From assembly GCA_963777165.1 (NCBI GenBank), contig CAVZPO010000027.1, positions 1 through 64,000 of the forward strand: 64,000 nt of DNA, written 5' to 3'. The translations under genes were made by a program, and so were the position numbers. Origin of the DNA: DYJB01 sp963777165. GTDB lineage: Bacteria; Chloroflexota; Anaerolineae; Anaerolineales; E44-bin32. How positions within the stretch are numbered: position 1 is the first letter of the stretch; the number at the start of each line of letters is the position of its first letter. The notes below the pieces were generated by a model. That model had not been told where the DNA came from, made no database searches, and saw nothing but the letters and a program-made list of their open reading frames with translations. Positions 36,987 through 46,510 of the stretch are shown one piece after another.

Positions 36987-38138
36987 ATGTTAGAAGGTAT
37001 GCACTTTGCCGTGTTCGTAGAGGAAAACACCAACCCGACCGAATACAACTACTGCCGACTTCGGCTGAAAGAAGCGGGAGCCAGGGTTACCGTCATCGGT
37101 TTGACCCGGCTCGAATACCGGCTGGAAGATCATTCGCCCGGTCACGCCGATGTGATGATCGACGAGTTGCCGCAGACATCCTTCGATGGCGTTGTGATCC
37201 CCGGCGGGCTGGGACCAGAGAAATTGCGGCTGAACCAGAAAGTGATTGACATCGTCAGGCAATGCCACCAGGCGGGGAAACTGTGCGCTGCGATCTGTCA
37301 TGGCCAGCAGGTGCTCATCTCGGCCGGTTTATTGCGCGGCGTCAACGCAACTGCAGCCTGGAGCATGATGGATGATCTGCGCATGGTCGGTGCGATCGTG
37401 CCTGAGGGGGTACGGGCAGTGCGGGACGGGAATATCGTCACCGCCGTGTTTCCCCCGGACTTACCCGAGTTCTTCCGGCTGATCCTGAGGGCGATGGCCG
37501 AGATGACCGGACGGCAGGTACCGTCGGGTTACCCCGACAGACTGAAGAACCAAACCTGGGGCATCGTTGTGGATGACGCCAGCGACTCGGTCCAGGTGGA
37601 CTACCTTCGCCTGCGGGTTCAGGAGGAGGGCGGAGAGGCGTTGTTGCTGGGTCGAGGCGTGGGCAAGGTAGTCCGGCTGGGCAGCCCCAACTCGGAATGG
37701 GGCGACCTGGGTTGGCGGGTGGTGGTTGAGCGGGCACTACCCCAACCGGGCGTGATCACATCCTGCGACCATGACGCCGAGGCCAACAGCAAGGCGATCT
37801 CTCTCCGCGAGCTGAATGGGATCATTCTCCCCGGCGGACTGGCCACCTGGATGATCCGGGGGCACCCGGGCCTCAGGCAATTGCTGCAGGAAATGAATGC
37901 CGCTGGCAAACCGATCGCCGCCGTGGAACGTGGCCCTAAGATACTCGTGATGTCTGGCGTATTGGACGGCAGGTCGATCACCTGCGCCCCGCAAATGAAG
38001 GACGATATCATCCAATCGGTCATTCCCATCCATTACCGGGATGAACCCGTTGTGGAGGATGGCAACCTGATCACGGGGCGGGGTTCTGAAGATCTGCCGC
38101 AGTTCATGCAGGCGATCCTCAACCGGATCAGCAAGTAG
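36987..38138 (+). CDS. Tandem DJ-1/PfpI domain protein
   Basis: 383 residues from the ATG at 36,987, preceded by TAAGGAGAG. Two class I glutamine-amidotransferase-like domains of DJ-1/PfpI type lie in tandem: the first (residues about 1-185) has the nucleophile elbow AAICHGQQVL, and the second (about 190-380) has AVERGPKILV at the same place, so the nucleophilic cysteine is lost there. Each domain has the preceding GVVIPGGLGP or GIILPGGLAT strand. Functions of the family include glyoxalase III, deglycase and protease activities. It stands before the TPI-like gene, about 280 bp away with no gene between. Confidence 0.82.
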   Translation: MLEGMHFAVFVEENTNPTEYNYCRLRLKEAGARVTVIGLTRLEYRLEDHSPGHADVMIDELPQTSFDGVVIPGGLGPEKLRLNQKVIDIVRQCHQAGKLCAAICHGQQVLISAGLLRGVNATAAWSMMDDLRMVGAIVPEGVRAVRDGNIVTAVFPPDLPEFFRLILRAMAEMTGRQVPSGYPDRLKNQTWGIVVDDASDSVQVDYLRLRVQEEGGEALLLGRGVGKVVRLGSPNSEWGDLGWRVVVERALPQPGVITSCDHDAEANSKAISLRELNGIILPGGLATWMIRGHPGLRQLLQEMNAAGKPIAAVERGPKILVMSGVLDGRSITCAPQMKDDIIQSVIPIHYRDEPVVEDGNLITGRGSEDLPQFMQAILNRISK

Positions 38139-38421
38139 TCCATACCTGCCAGATAGACCCTGCGAAGATCCGGTCTTTGGACTCGCCGGGACCACTTGGC
38201 GGTGCTCGAAACCCACGGCGCTCGGGCAGCGGCGCCCTTGACCGAACGCACGCGGCGTCAATTGGCCGCCACTCAGCGACGCCAGGCGCCGGAGGTGTAT
38301 CCGGCCCCCTCCTTGGGATCACCTCCTCTCGCTATAGCAGATTTGGGAATGACGTAGACTCTGGCACAGAAACCGGCTACTGCACAATCCTGAAGTCCAC
38401 GAATGACTACCTGTTGAGGGA

Positions 38422-39253
38422 GTGAAAGTGCACAAGGTTTGGATTGGCGTGGGCTGGAAAATAAATCACACCCTCCCTGAAGCGGAGGCCTATGCGATTG
38501 CGCTGAGACAATTCATCAAGAGCTCACAAACCTCATTGGGGGTCTTCGTCGTCCCGCCCTATACCGTCTTGCATCGAGTGAGCAGCTTGCTGAAAGAGAC
38601 GCCCATTCTGGTCGGTGCGCAGAACATGCACTGGGAAGAACGCGGGGCTCACACAGGCGAAATCTCCCCTCTGATGTTGAAGGACTGTGGGGTCACCTTG
38701 GTGGAGCTGGGGCATTGTGAACGCAGGCTCCACTTCGGTGAAACCGACAAGACAGTCAACCTGAAGACCCTGGCGGCACTAAGACATGGTCTGAAACCGC
38801 TGATCTGCGTCGGGGAGACGGCGGAGGAGGGAGAGTCTGGTGCTGCATATCCGGCACTTGCTCGTCAAGTGAGGATTGCCCTGCGCGGAGTCCCGTCTGA
38901 ACAAGTTCAACACGTAATGTTCGCCTATGAGCCAGCACGCGGCTATCGGAGACGGCGGAACCCCCGCCGACCCCGATTCCGTGGGGGCCGCTGTTGCATG
39001 GCTGCGCTCGCAAGTTGCGGATGCCTACACTGAACAAGCGGCAGGTGAGATCACCATCCTGTATGGTGGGGGCGTGAGCCAGGAAAACGCCCGCCTCTAT
39101 CTGTCACAGCCCGGGGTTGACGGTTTGTTCATTGGTAGGGCGGCGTGGAAGGCGGAGGATTTCGTCGCCATCATTCATTCGATAGCAGTGCGGGCGGCCG
39201 AGACAAGGCCTGGAAAGGACATTGCTGACCATGAAGATACTGATCGGAAGTGA
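38422..39253 (+). CDS. Triosephosphate isomerase family protein (EryH-like candidate), frameshifted
   Basis: TIM-barrel isomerase. The catalytic residues are all present: Lys in GWKIN, His in ELGHCERR (the usual Ser is Cys) and Glu in FAYEPA. A break near 38,943 separates FAYEPA from AIGDGGTPADPDSVGAAVAW; the phosphate loop is ILYGGGV with DGLFIGRAAW. The start is GTG at 38,422. The gene overlaps rpiB by 23 bp. A TPI paralogue directly followed by RpiB is the arrangement of the tetrulose-phosphate isomerases EryH and EryI in erythritol catabolism, so a tetrulose phosphate may be the substrate rather than triose phosphate. Confidence 0.8.
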
Positions 39254-39689
39254 TCACATCGGATATCCTCTTAAGGCTGACTTGCTATCCTTCCTGGGGA
39301 GCTTGGGACACGCCGTGATTGATGTTGGGTGCGACGGAGATCATGATGTCGTCGACTACCCGGATATCGCCGTTGCCCTGGCGGAACGAATCAGATCTGG
39401 GGAGACTGATCGCGGTGTACTGGTCTGCGGCACAGGGATCGGCATGGCGATCGCGGCTAACAAGGTTCCCGGGATTCGGGCCGCGTGTTGCCATGATGCG
39501 TACTCTGCTGAGCGGGCGAAGAGAAGCAACAACGCGCAAGTCATGACGATGGGAGCCCTGATAGTCACGCCAACCTTGGCGCATGAGATCATGAGTCATT
39601 GGCTTGCCTCCGAATTCGCTGATGGGAAGTCCGCGCAGAAGGTCCAGAAACTGATCGACCTGGACACCCGCTTTCGAGGTTCGGGCTGA
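39231..39689 (+). CDS. rpiB: RpiB/LacAB-type sugar phosphate isomerase (EryI-like candidate)
   Basis: 152 residues from the ATG at 39,231, inside the end of the TPI-like gene. It has the canonical RpiB active site: catalytic Cys in VCGTGIGMAIAANK and His in CCHDAYSAERA, plus IGSDHIGYPLKADLL at the N-terminus. It interconverts ribose/ribulose 5-phosphate in classical cases; next to a TPI-like protein it may act on erythrulose phosphate. It makes a useful reference for the divergent RpiB-like protein at 58,251. Confidence 0.9.
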   Translation: MKILIGSDHIGYPLKADLLSFLGSLGHAVIDVGCDGDHDVVDYPDIAVALAERIRSGETDRGVLVCGTGIGMAIAANKVPGIRAACCHDAYSAERAKRSNNAQVMTMGALIVTPTLAHEIMSHWLASEFADGKSAQKVQKLIDLDTRFRGSG

Positions 39690-39933
39690 CAAGGCTGTGA
39701 CACTCTCTCTTGTCTTTGACCGTGCTGCGGCGAGGACCAACGCGAAAGAGGGGCGCACAACATCTTCAGGACGGGGAAGGAAGCCCCTTACGTCAAGGGC
39801 TGGAATACCGAACGGAGGCCCCATCGTGAGACTGCTGGCCAGTTCTGAGTTCCTTCCCCTTGGCGGGTTGAAGAGGCTGGCAGAGGTTACTGGGCGCGAA
39901 ACGAAGACGGTGAGCCGAAGGAGCCTTTTGCCA

Positions 39934-40924
39934 ATGATCACAGAAGAAACGACCCCGGTTCCGCACGTAGTCTTGGGCCGCAGCGGAATTACCAGCACCC
40001 GTCTCGGCCTGGGATGTTCCATCTGGCCGCTCAAAATCCCCTATCCCCAAGTCGTCGACACTCTCCGGACTGCCCTTGACCTGGGTATCCGTCACATCGA
40101 CGTGGCGCCCATTTACGGCACGGAGGAGATCGTCGGGCGCGCCCTACACGACCTGGGCATCCCGAAAGATCTTGTATTGGTGACGAAGACTTGCGCCTAC
40201 AGGGGAGAACTTGGAATTCTGTACCGTGAGTACTCCGGCGCGACAGTCTACGAATCGGTTGAAAGAAGCCTGCACAGGCTCCAGGTTGACCGCCTCGACA
40301 TCGTGCACCTTCACGATGTCGAACCCGAAGATCTGCCCCATATCCTAAGCGAGAAGGGGGCCTTGAGGGCCCTGCTTGACCTGAAAGCCCGAGGCGTCAT
40401 CCGATCTATTGGAATGGCCACGCAGTCACTCGTGGCGCTGCAAGCCGCCATAGACACAAACGAGGTTGACCACATCCAGGCCTATCACAGCTACACGCTT
40501 CTGAACCAAGATCTGATGCTGAGCGTCTGCCCCAGAGCTCGAGGAAAGAACCTGTCGATCCTGAACAATGCGCCATTCGCGGGCTTTATCCTCGCCACGG
40601 GTCCTGTACCGGATGCCGCGCTACAACTACCGGCTTGCCGCGCGCCCCGTAACGGAGGCTACGCGACGTCTTGAGGAAGTCTGTACACGCAAAGGCGTCT
40701 CTTTGGAGACGGCGGCCCTGGCCTTCTCACTCAAGAACCCGGAGATCGATGTCACGGTTGTGGGGGCAAGCACACCGGAGAAACTGCGCAGGCGGGTAGA
40801 GGCTTTCCAGGCGCCTCTTGAGAAGGAAGACTTCGCGGAGATGATCCTCGCTGCGGGTGGATCGTTTCCCATTTCATCGCCCTTTGCCGGCAAGAACCCC
40901 TACAAGGACGACCGAGGGCTATGA
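39934..40924 (+). CDS. Aldo/keto reductase (L-fucose/D-threo-aldose dehydrogenase-like), frameshifted
   Basis: The start MITEETTPVPHVVLGRSGI at 39,934 follows AAGGAG. Catalytic Tyr and Asp are in HIDVAPIYGTEEIVGRAL, Lys in LVTKTC and His in IVHLHDVEPED. A break near 40,600 joins to TEATRRLEEVCTRKGVSLET. The C-terminal NADP region reads VTVVGASTPEKLRRRV. About 325 residues. It probably oxidises an aldose to a lactone or reduces an aldehyde. Positions 39,690-39,933 show no supported gene. Confidence 0.8.
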
Positions 40925-41928
40925 ACCGTGGCGGGCTCCTGAAGAACCTGGTGCGGTGATCGGATCAAGAAGCGCCTCTTGGTTCTGGGGGATAGAGAGA
41001 CTATGCTCGCGGAAGGGCCGAAACATCCGCGGAGAGGAGAACGAGAACGCTCCTGGCTCCTTCTTCTTCGATCTTGAACAGCGACCACTCCAAGATCATC
41101 CGCTGCGGATCACCAGGACCTTGATCGAACCCGAGTCGTATTGGATGTCGCCCGCTCTCGATGAGATGTATTCCTGGACTGGACGTCACTCCATCCTGCC
41201 TGCAGGCCACGGAGGGAAGCCCTTTCGTCGTCGCGTCTCTCAGTTCTGAGCACGTCATCAGGATGGTGCGTGTTAGGGTCAGCCACATGGAGCATTACGA
41301 CACTGGGACTTGCCTCGCGATCCGCGGCACCAGCCCTGAGCGATCCGGGGTCGATCAATTCCCCGACGCTGGCGTACTGATTCGCGCCCTCTACCTCATT
41401 GTCCGCACCACCTAGATCTGATCGTGTCTGCATGTCGGAATCGGCTCGCGTCGACGAGATCGGCCCAGAGAGGGACCACAAGCACCCAACTGCCTCCTCA
41501 CGGCTACGAGCCTTTGGCAGTCGCGATGGTCATCAGGAGAGCTAATCTCCAGGGTCTACGGAGGGGGGCGATCGAGTGCTGGTTCACATCCGTGAGGTCG
41601 GAGGGTCGTCGCCCTCGGAGACCCCTTGCGCGAAGCGAAAGGGATGACGGGCGCCGGCCCGAACGGGGTTCGAACCCCTGCGCCTACCCAGTCAGCACCC
41701 AGGTCCCCATGGTCAGCCCGCGGAGGGAACCGTGAGGACTTCAGTTATCGCGTAAACTCAAGCCGCGCCGATATCGAGGCTCCCATTGGCGGTCGGGAGG
41801 GCCCACGACAGGCCAGTCGGGCCGGGTCCCGCCAGCGCTCCCTCCAACTCCCAACTCTTCGCAGCCGTCATCCCACAGGGGGTCGACCGCGGCGCTCTAG
41901 CCCGCGTTGGTCCGCGGCATACCGCAGG
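40925..41928. other. Gene-poor stretch with decayed coding remnants
   Basis: About 1 kb without a supportable gene. Several short frames on both strands interrupt each other and codon usage looks random. A piece around 41,655-41,670 has the symmetric GGGGTTCGAACCCC of a tRNA T-arm, but no acceptor, D or anticodon arm could be paired around it. I see no recognisable protein domain. Confidence 0.5.
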
Positions 41929-42000
41929 CTCCCCCAAGTGGCGGAGGCACACACTCCCCGGCCGATGGATGCGGCCGGGGAGCCTCTCCGGTAGAATAGG
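41929..42000 (+). promoter_or_regulatory. Stress-block regulatory module, copy A
   Basis: CTCCCCCAAGTGGCGGAG, a short spacer, then the perfect inverted repeat CTCCCCGGCC ... GGCCGGGGAG around GATGGATGC, and a -10-like GGTAGAATAGG. Located 71 bp before the HU start codon. Four more copies occur in the window (43.6, 46.4, 51.7, 52.7 kb). Confidence 0.65.
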
Positions 42001-42071
42001 TTGATGCCCCGCGCCGGCGGATCCACGCCTCCATCCCGTAGCTCATCAGCGGTTGGCATCAAGGAGCGCAC

Positions 42072-42380
42072 ATGGCGAGCAAGAGAATGAGCAAGGGTCA
42101 ATTCGTGACCGCCGTCGCCGAGAAGAGTGGTCTGACCAAGAAGGAAACCAACGCGGCGCTGGAGGCGATCACGGCGGTCGTCACGCGCGAGCTCGGCAAG
42201 AAGGGGCCTGGAGAGGTCGTCTTCCCGGGCCTGCTCAAGCTGACCGTCGTCAATAAACCTGCCACGCGCGAGCACGAAGGTATCAACCCCTTCACCAAGG
42301 AGCCGATGACCTACAAGGCGAGGGCGGCGCGCAAGGTGGTGAAGGTGCGCGCCCTTAAGACGCTCACCGACGCCGTCTGA
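42072..42380 (+). CDS. HU-family DNA-binding protein
   Basis: 102 residues. N-terminal dimerisation helices MSKGQFVTAVAEKSGLTKKETNAALEAITAVV, then the beta-arm region (VVFPGLLKLTVVNKPATREHEGINPFTKEPM) and the basic C-terminus (KARAARKVVKVRALKTL). The arm motif is changed from the usual RNPxTG to INPFTKEPM, as in some HU-like paralogues. AAGGAG precedes the ATG. Nucleoid-associated protein; expression is probably tied to the regulatory module just upstream. Confidence 0.9.
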   Translation: MASKRMSKGQFVTAVAEKSGLTKKETNAALEAITAVVTRELGKKGPGEVVFPGLLKLTVVNKPATREHEGINPFTKEPMTYKARAARKVVKVRALKTLTDAV

Positions 42381-42635
42381 GCTTCACGAGGTCGACAGCC
42401 GCGTTCGTCAAGAAGTGGCTGGGGTTCTGTCTTGCAGACGAGCCCGATAAGGGAGAATCCGAAGGACCCATTCCCTGGGTGACCAAAGGGGGTGGGTCCG
42501 GTTCGCGTCCGGCGCTCACCCGGTCCTGGTGGCCGCCGCAAGCCACACGATGCCGTCGGGCTCCTGACAACTGATCGCCGACCTGCGGCGGCGCTTCCAG
42601 TGCGCAGGCTTCGGCGCCGACGAAGCAACACGAAA

Positions 42636-42665
42636 CCGGGCCGCGCGAACCCTTGCGCGGCCCGG
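42636..42665. terminator. 11-bp GC hairpin between convergent genes
   Basis: CCGGGCCGCGC, loop GAACCCTT, then GCGCGGCCCGG. It lies between HU (plus) and the small membrane protein (minus), so it could end transcription from either side, though no T-run follows. The remainder of 42,381-42,704 shows no gene. Confidence 0.5.
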
Positions 42666-42704
42666 ACCGACTCTCAACCCCAGGGCCCCCACGCGATCGA
42701 GCCG

Positions 42705-42875
42705 CTAGAGATTCCTGGTGCGTGTCGCCACCAGCATCAGGACCAGCCCGATGAAGACAAACCAGAACGCGTATGCGCTCAAGCCGGCCACATTACCCAT
42801 GTAGCCAAGGAGGCCAAGCAGTCCCAGGAAGAAGGCTATCCACCAAGTGATGTTCTTCGGAGGGCTAAGGTGCAT
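42705..42875 (-). CDS. Small two-helix membrane protein
   Basis: 56 residues: MHLSPPKNITWWIAFFLGLL, a short turn, then a second hydrophobic stretch AYAFWFVFIGLVLMLVATRT and NL. Two transmembrane helices with a basic tail. AAAGGAGATG precedes the ATG at the right distance, which supports translation. Similar short proteins are common in environmental genomes, and the function is unknown. Confidence 0.75.
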   Translation of the reverse strand: MHLSPPKNITWWIAFFLGLLGLLGYMGNVAGLSAYAFWFVFIGLVLMLVATRTRNL

Positions 42876-43073
42876 TGTCGCATCTCCTTTGACATTGACG
42901 TCTCTTCGTGCGGCGTCCGACGTTCGGCCCAGGTGCGGCAGGAAGGCGGACAGCCCGCATGCGAAGTCGCGTTGTGCGGATACACGCCCATGCTCGGCCG
43001 ACGGGCACCGACCGGCTTCGGGCCAAGCGGCGCCAGGCAGGCCGGCCCACAGATCAAGGGCCGGCGGTTCGGG

Positions 43074-43486
43074 CTACCGGCGGCGTCTCGAACCAGCGGT
43101 GGCGCCGAGAATGACAAACACGAGTGCCACTCCAAGCAAGAACCCAAGGTTGTACTGGCTCCCATCGTTGTGGACTTCGTACATCTGCACATTGGAGTTG
43201 ACGAAGGACAGCACTAGGGTCACCGGGGAAATGATCCCGTGCCAAAGTCCCAGCAGGATGCCGGCGACGCGACCACGCGCATCGCGCGGTATTGACCAGC
43301 GGGTTCGGGTCCGGGCGCATTGACTTGTATGGTTACGCCGGGGACGTTGATCTGACCGCTGGGAGCGGGCGTACCGGGCGTGCCCGGGACCGGCGTATTG
43401 ACTTGTGCGACGGGGCCGGGAGCACAGCCCGCGACTGCGCCCATCATCACGGCCAGAAGCGCGAAAGCGACAAGTGCCTTCCTCAT
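43074..43486 (-). CDS. Small lipoprotein with two C-terminal membrane segments, frameshifted
   Basis: The N-terminus MRKALVAFALLAVMMGAVAG is followed directly by a lipobox Cys, then a Pro/Thr/Gly-rich linker. After a frame break near 43,265 the sequence continues VAGILLGLWHGIISPVTLVL and GFLLGVALVFVILGATAGS with a basic end. The joined protein would be about 136 residues. It may instead be two overlapping genes, since the break is inferred. A copy of the stress-block module lies 85 bp upstream in the same orientation. The function is unknown. Confidence 0.6.
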
Positions 43487-43570
43487 CTCTTACCTCCAGA
43501 CCCGGTCTGACGGGCCGTTGCCTGAGTTGCCGTTGCAGGAATGCGAGCTCGAAAGGCGCACGCAGCTCGT

Positions 43571-43644
43571 TTCTCATTCTGCGGCCATTGCTCCCTGACC
43601 GCATCCAACGACTGGGGAGTATCGATCTCCGCCATTTGGGGGAG
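43571..43644 (-). promoter_or_regulatory. Stress-block regulatory module, copy E (minus strand)
   Basis: On the minus strand: CTCCCCCAAATGGCGGAG, spacer, ACTCCCC..GTTGGATGCGG, then GCAGAATGAG. It is the most diverged copy, with the second inverted repeat decayed, but order and spacing are kept. It precedes the lipoprotein gene. The rest of 43,487-44,152 has no gene that I can support. Confidence 0.55.
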
Positions 43645-44152
43645 ATAGTAAGGAAGGGGGGCACATCACATTCTGCCTGGCGGGCACCTGACCCGGGCTT
43701 CAAGGGCGGGCTGCGGCATGAGCACTTGAATGGGGGGCTTTCGACCCGCTCCCGGACGATGTGCTGATCGAACAGTGGAGGCCGAGGCCAGCCGATGACG
43801 TCACACGGCTCGCGAGAGCAATCCCCCGCCGGCACCGGATGCTTATCGGCCCCCCTTCCCACGATCTCCACTTGCTGCTGCAGCCTGCGGACCCAAGTGG
43901 GCTCTGGCAGAGAAACCAGGGAGAGCCGAGCCCCGGCAGCTCTCAACGCTCACTGTTGACCCGTTGGGCCGCGATTCTGCAGCCCCATTCGAGATACACT
44001 TCTGTCATGGTCTTCTGGCCGCAGGTGAGTGGATCCGGGTCGTCGCCCGGGAGGAGCGAATGGACCGGCTAGCAAGCGGGAATCAGACCAGATGACGTGC
44101 GGGCGGAAACAGGATCACCTCGCGCCTTTGTTCTCAGCCAGGGAACGCCCTC

Positions 44153-45781
44153 ATGCAGCGTAGCCGGCCCCGTCCGTCTCCCGGGGAAGAAGGGCGATTC
44201 CGCAGCATCTTCGATGCCGCCGCCGACGGGTTGATCCTTAGCGATGCGGAAACCGGGGCCGTGATCGAGGCCAACCCCGCGGCGTGCGCGATGCACGGCT
44301 GCACCCACGAGGCATTCCTCGGGCTCCTCCCGGCGGGATTCATCCACCCCGAAAGCCTGCAGATCTTCGGCAACTACCTCCGGGGCATTCGATCCGGCGC
44401 CGTGTCCGACACGCGGGTCCAGCATGTACGCCGGGACGGCTCGACGTTTCATGCTGAATGGCGTGGTACGGCGTTCTCCTATCAGGGCCGACCGTGCCAC
44501 CTGAGTACCGTTCGGGACGTCAGCCAGCACGTCCTGGCAGACCAGCGTCTCAACCAACGGGTTGAAGCCCGCACGCGTGAGCAATCCGCGCTGTTGGAGA
44601 TCTCGCACGTCCTGGCCTCGACGCTGGAACTCCAGCCCGTTCTGATCCTGGAGCAACTGCGGGAGATCATCGAGTACACGCACGCCGGGCTTTTCGGTCT
44701 GACGGACTCAGCACTGGTTGTTCTGGCCGTACGCGGGCCACCGCAGCTCGAGCGGGCCGTGCCCCTCCAGGTCCGAGTGGAAGGTCCCGAGACGCTGGCG
44801 GCTTTGTTCAACGGTCAGCGGCCGATCCGCATCGCAGACGTTCGCGGCGCCGACCCGGCGGCGGAGTTCCTGCGCACGCTCTTGAACGGGGCTGCGGCCG
44901 CGCTCCTGGAAGGGGTGCGTGCGTGGATGTGGGTCCCCCTGGCCGTCAAAGGCCGGATCATCGGCGGCCTGGGCGTGGCGCATGCCCAGCAGGATTACTT
45001 CACGGCCCACCACGCCGCCCTGGCCCTCTCGATGGCCGACCAGGTCGCGATCACCATGGTCAATGCCGAACTGTACGAACAAGCCCGGGCGCTCGCCGCG
45101 CTGCAGGAACGACAGCGCCTGGCTCGGAACCTCCACGATGCGGTCAACCAATCGCTCTTCTCCGCCGGCCTGATCGCCGAAGTCCTGCCGCGCCTGTGGG
45201 AGCTCGACCCGGTCGAGGCGCGGCAGTCCTTGGAGGACCTGCGCCGGCTCACACGCGGTGCCCTGGCCGAAATGCGCGAGCTGTTGGCCGAGCTGCGGCC
45301 CTCGGTCCTGACCGACAGCAGCCTGGGCGACCTGCTGCGCCAGTTGGCCAGCGCCTTCACCGGCCGCACGAATGTTCCGGTTCGCGTGGCCATCGCCGGG
45401 GAACATGTTCTCTCCGCAGGAATCCAGGTGGCGCTCTATCGGATCTGCCAGGAAGCGCTCAACAACATCGCCAAACACGGCGGTGCCAGCCGCGTGGAGA
45501 TCAGCCTGGACTATGATGCCGGTGCGGCCCAGGCGCCTTTGCCCCTTGCCCTCGCCGGCGTCCCCCCCATGATTGCGGTCAACTCGGTGGAGTTGCGGAT
45601 ACGCGACGATGGCCAAGGCTTCGACCTCACACAGCCTGCGGGCTCCGGTCACTATGGTCTGGGCATGATGCGCGAGCGCGCCGAAGCCGCGGGCGCGCGG
45701 CTGACGGTCACCAGCAGTCCGGGGCAAGGAACCGAAATCTCCGTGCATTGGCAAGCTGCTCCAGAAGAGGAGGCTCGATGA
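44153..45781 (+). CDS. Sensor histidine kinase, NarL/DegS type, with PAS and GAF domains
   Basis: 542 residues with no membrane segment. A PAS domain (about 15-135) begins FRSIFDAAADGLILSDAETG. A GAF domain (about 150-315) ends near ALSMADQVAITMVNAELYEQ. The HisKA_3 dimerisation helix carries the phospho-acceptor His in ERQRLARNLHDAVNQSLFS. The ATPase domain has NNIAKHGGA (N box), DDGQGFD and GLGMMRERA (G boxes). A soluble kinase that probably senses a cytoplasmic signal. It overlaps the response regulator gene by 4 bp. Confidence 0.93.
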   Translation: MQRSRPRPSPGEEGRFRSIFDAAADGLILSDAETGAVIEANPAACAMHGCTHEAFLGLLPAGFIHPESLQIFGNYLRGIRSGAVSDTRVQHVRRDGSTFHAEWRGTAFSYQGRPCHLSTVRDVSQHVLADQRLNQRVEARTREQSALLEISHVLASTLELQPVLILEQLREIIEYTHAGLFGLTDSALVVLAVRGPPQLERAVPLQVRVEGPETLAALFNGQRPIRIADVRGADPAAEFLRTLLNGAAAALLEGVRAWMWVPLAVKGRIIGGLGVAHAQQDYFTAHHAALALSMADQVAITMVNAELYEQARALAALQERQRLARNLHDAVNQSLFSAGLIAEVLPRLWELDPVEARQSLEDLRRLTRGALAEMRELLAELRPSVLTDSSLGDLLRQLASAFTGRTNVPVRVAIAGEHVLSAGIQVALYRICQEALNNIAKHGGASRVEISLDYDAGAAQAPLPLALAGVPPMIAVNSVELRIRDDGQGFDLTQPAGSGHYGLGMMRERAEAAGARLTVTSSPGQGTEISVHWQAAPEEEAR

Positions 45782-46422
45782 CGTCCCCCTCCCCACGCAT
45801 CCGCGTTTTGGTCGTTGACGACCATGCGATGGTCCGCCGTGGGCTGGCGACCTTCCTCAAGGTCTTTGAGGACCTGGAACTGGCGGGCGAAGCCGCCGAC
45901 GGGCAGTCCGCTATTCAGCAGTGCGCGGAACTCGAGCCGGATGTTGTCCTGATGGACATGGTCATGCCGGACATGGATGGGGCCGCCGCGACGCGCCTCA
46001 TCCGTCGCCAGTCCGAATCGATTCAGGTCCTGGCATTGACGAGCTTCAAGGAGGAAATCCTGGTGCAGAGCGCGCTGCAGGCCGGTGCCATCGGCTATCT
46101 ACTCAAGGATGTGTCGGCCGACGAATTGGCCCAAGCCATCCGCGCGGCGCATGCCGGCCGCGCCACCCTCTCTCCCGAAGCAGCACAGGCGCTGGTGCAT
46201 GCCGCCTCCCAGGCTCCGAGACCGGGCTCGGATCTGACCGAGCGCGAGCTTGCCGTGCTGGCCCTGATGGTCGAGGGGTTGAACAACACACAGATCGCCG
46301 CACGGTTGAGCGTCAGCCCTTCCACGATCAAATCCCACGTCAGCAACGTCCTGTCGAAGCTCGGCGTCGCCAGCCGCACGGAAGCCGTCAGCCTGGCACT
46401 CCGCAACCGCCTGGTCATCTAA
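45778..46422 (+). CDS. NarL/FixJ-family response regulator
   Basis: 214 residues from the ATG that overlaps the kinase stop (ATGA). The receiver domain has DD in VVDDHAMVRRG, phospho-Asp in VVLMDMVMPDMDG, Thr in ALTSF and Lys in YLLKDVS. The LuxR-type helix-turn-helix is LTERELAVLALMVEGLNNTQ followed by IAARLSVSPSTIKSHVSNVL. A cognate pair with the kinase. A copy of the regulatory module lies 13 bp downstream, making this protein the first candidate for binding it. Confidence 0.93.
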   Translation: MTSPSPRIRVLVVDDHAMVRRGLATFLKVFEDLELAGEAADGQSAIQQCAELEPDVVLMDMVMPDMDGAAATRLIRRQSESIQVLALTSFKEEILVQSALQAGAIGYLLKDVSADELAQAIRAAHAGRATLSPEAAQALVHAASQAPRPGSDLTERELAVLALMVEGLNNTQIAARLSVSPSTIKSHVSNVLSKLGVASRTEAVSLALRNRLVI

Positions 46423-46435
46423 GCCCCGTCCGTGC

Positions 46436-46496
46436 CTCCCCCAAGTGGCGGAGACAAACACTCCCCGGCCGATGGATGTGGCCGGGGAGGAATAGG
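46436..46496 (+). promoter_or_regulatory. Stress-block regulatory module, copy B
   Basis: Same two-part structure as the other copies, but the spacer between the GGCCGGGGAG arm and the AATAGG box is shortened. It lies between the response regulator and the receiver-domain gene, whose ATG is 14 bp away. Confidence 0.65.
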
Positions 46497-46510
46497 CGCA
46501 TCATGAGCTT

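Noticed and set aside
41650..41700. Possible tRNA gene because of GGGGTTCGAACCCC followed by a CCTACCCA stretch
   Set aside because: The T-arm-like palindrome reads the same on both strands, but neither strand gives a matching acceptor stem, D-arm or anticodon arm within 90 bp.
43487..44152. Long minus-strand frame reaching 43,946 as a gene upstream of the lipoprotein
   Set aside because: Its N-terminal half runs through the regulatory module and shows no domain; only the last 70 residues belong to a real protein.
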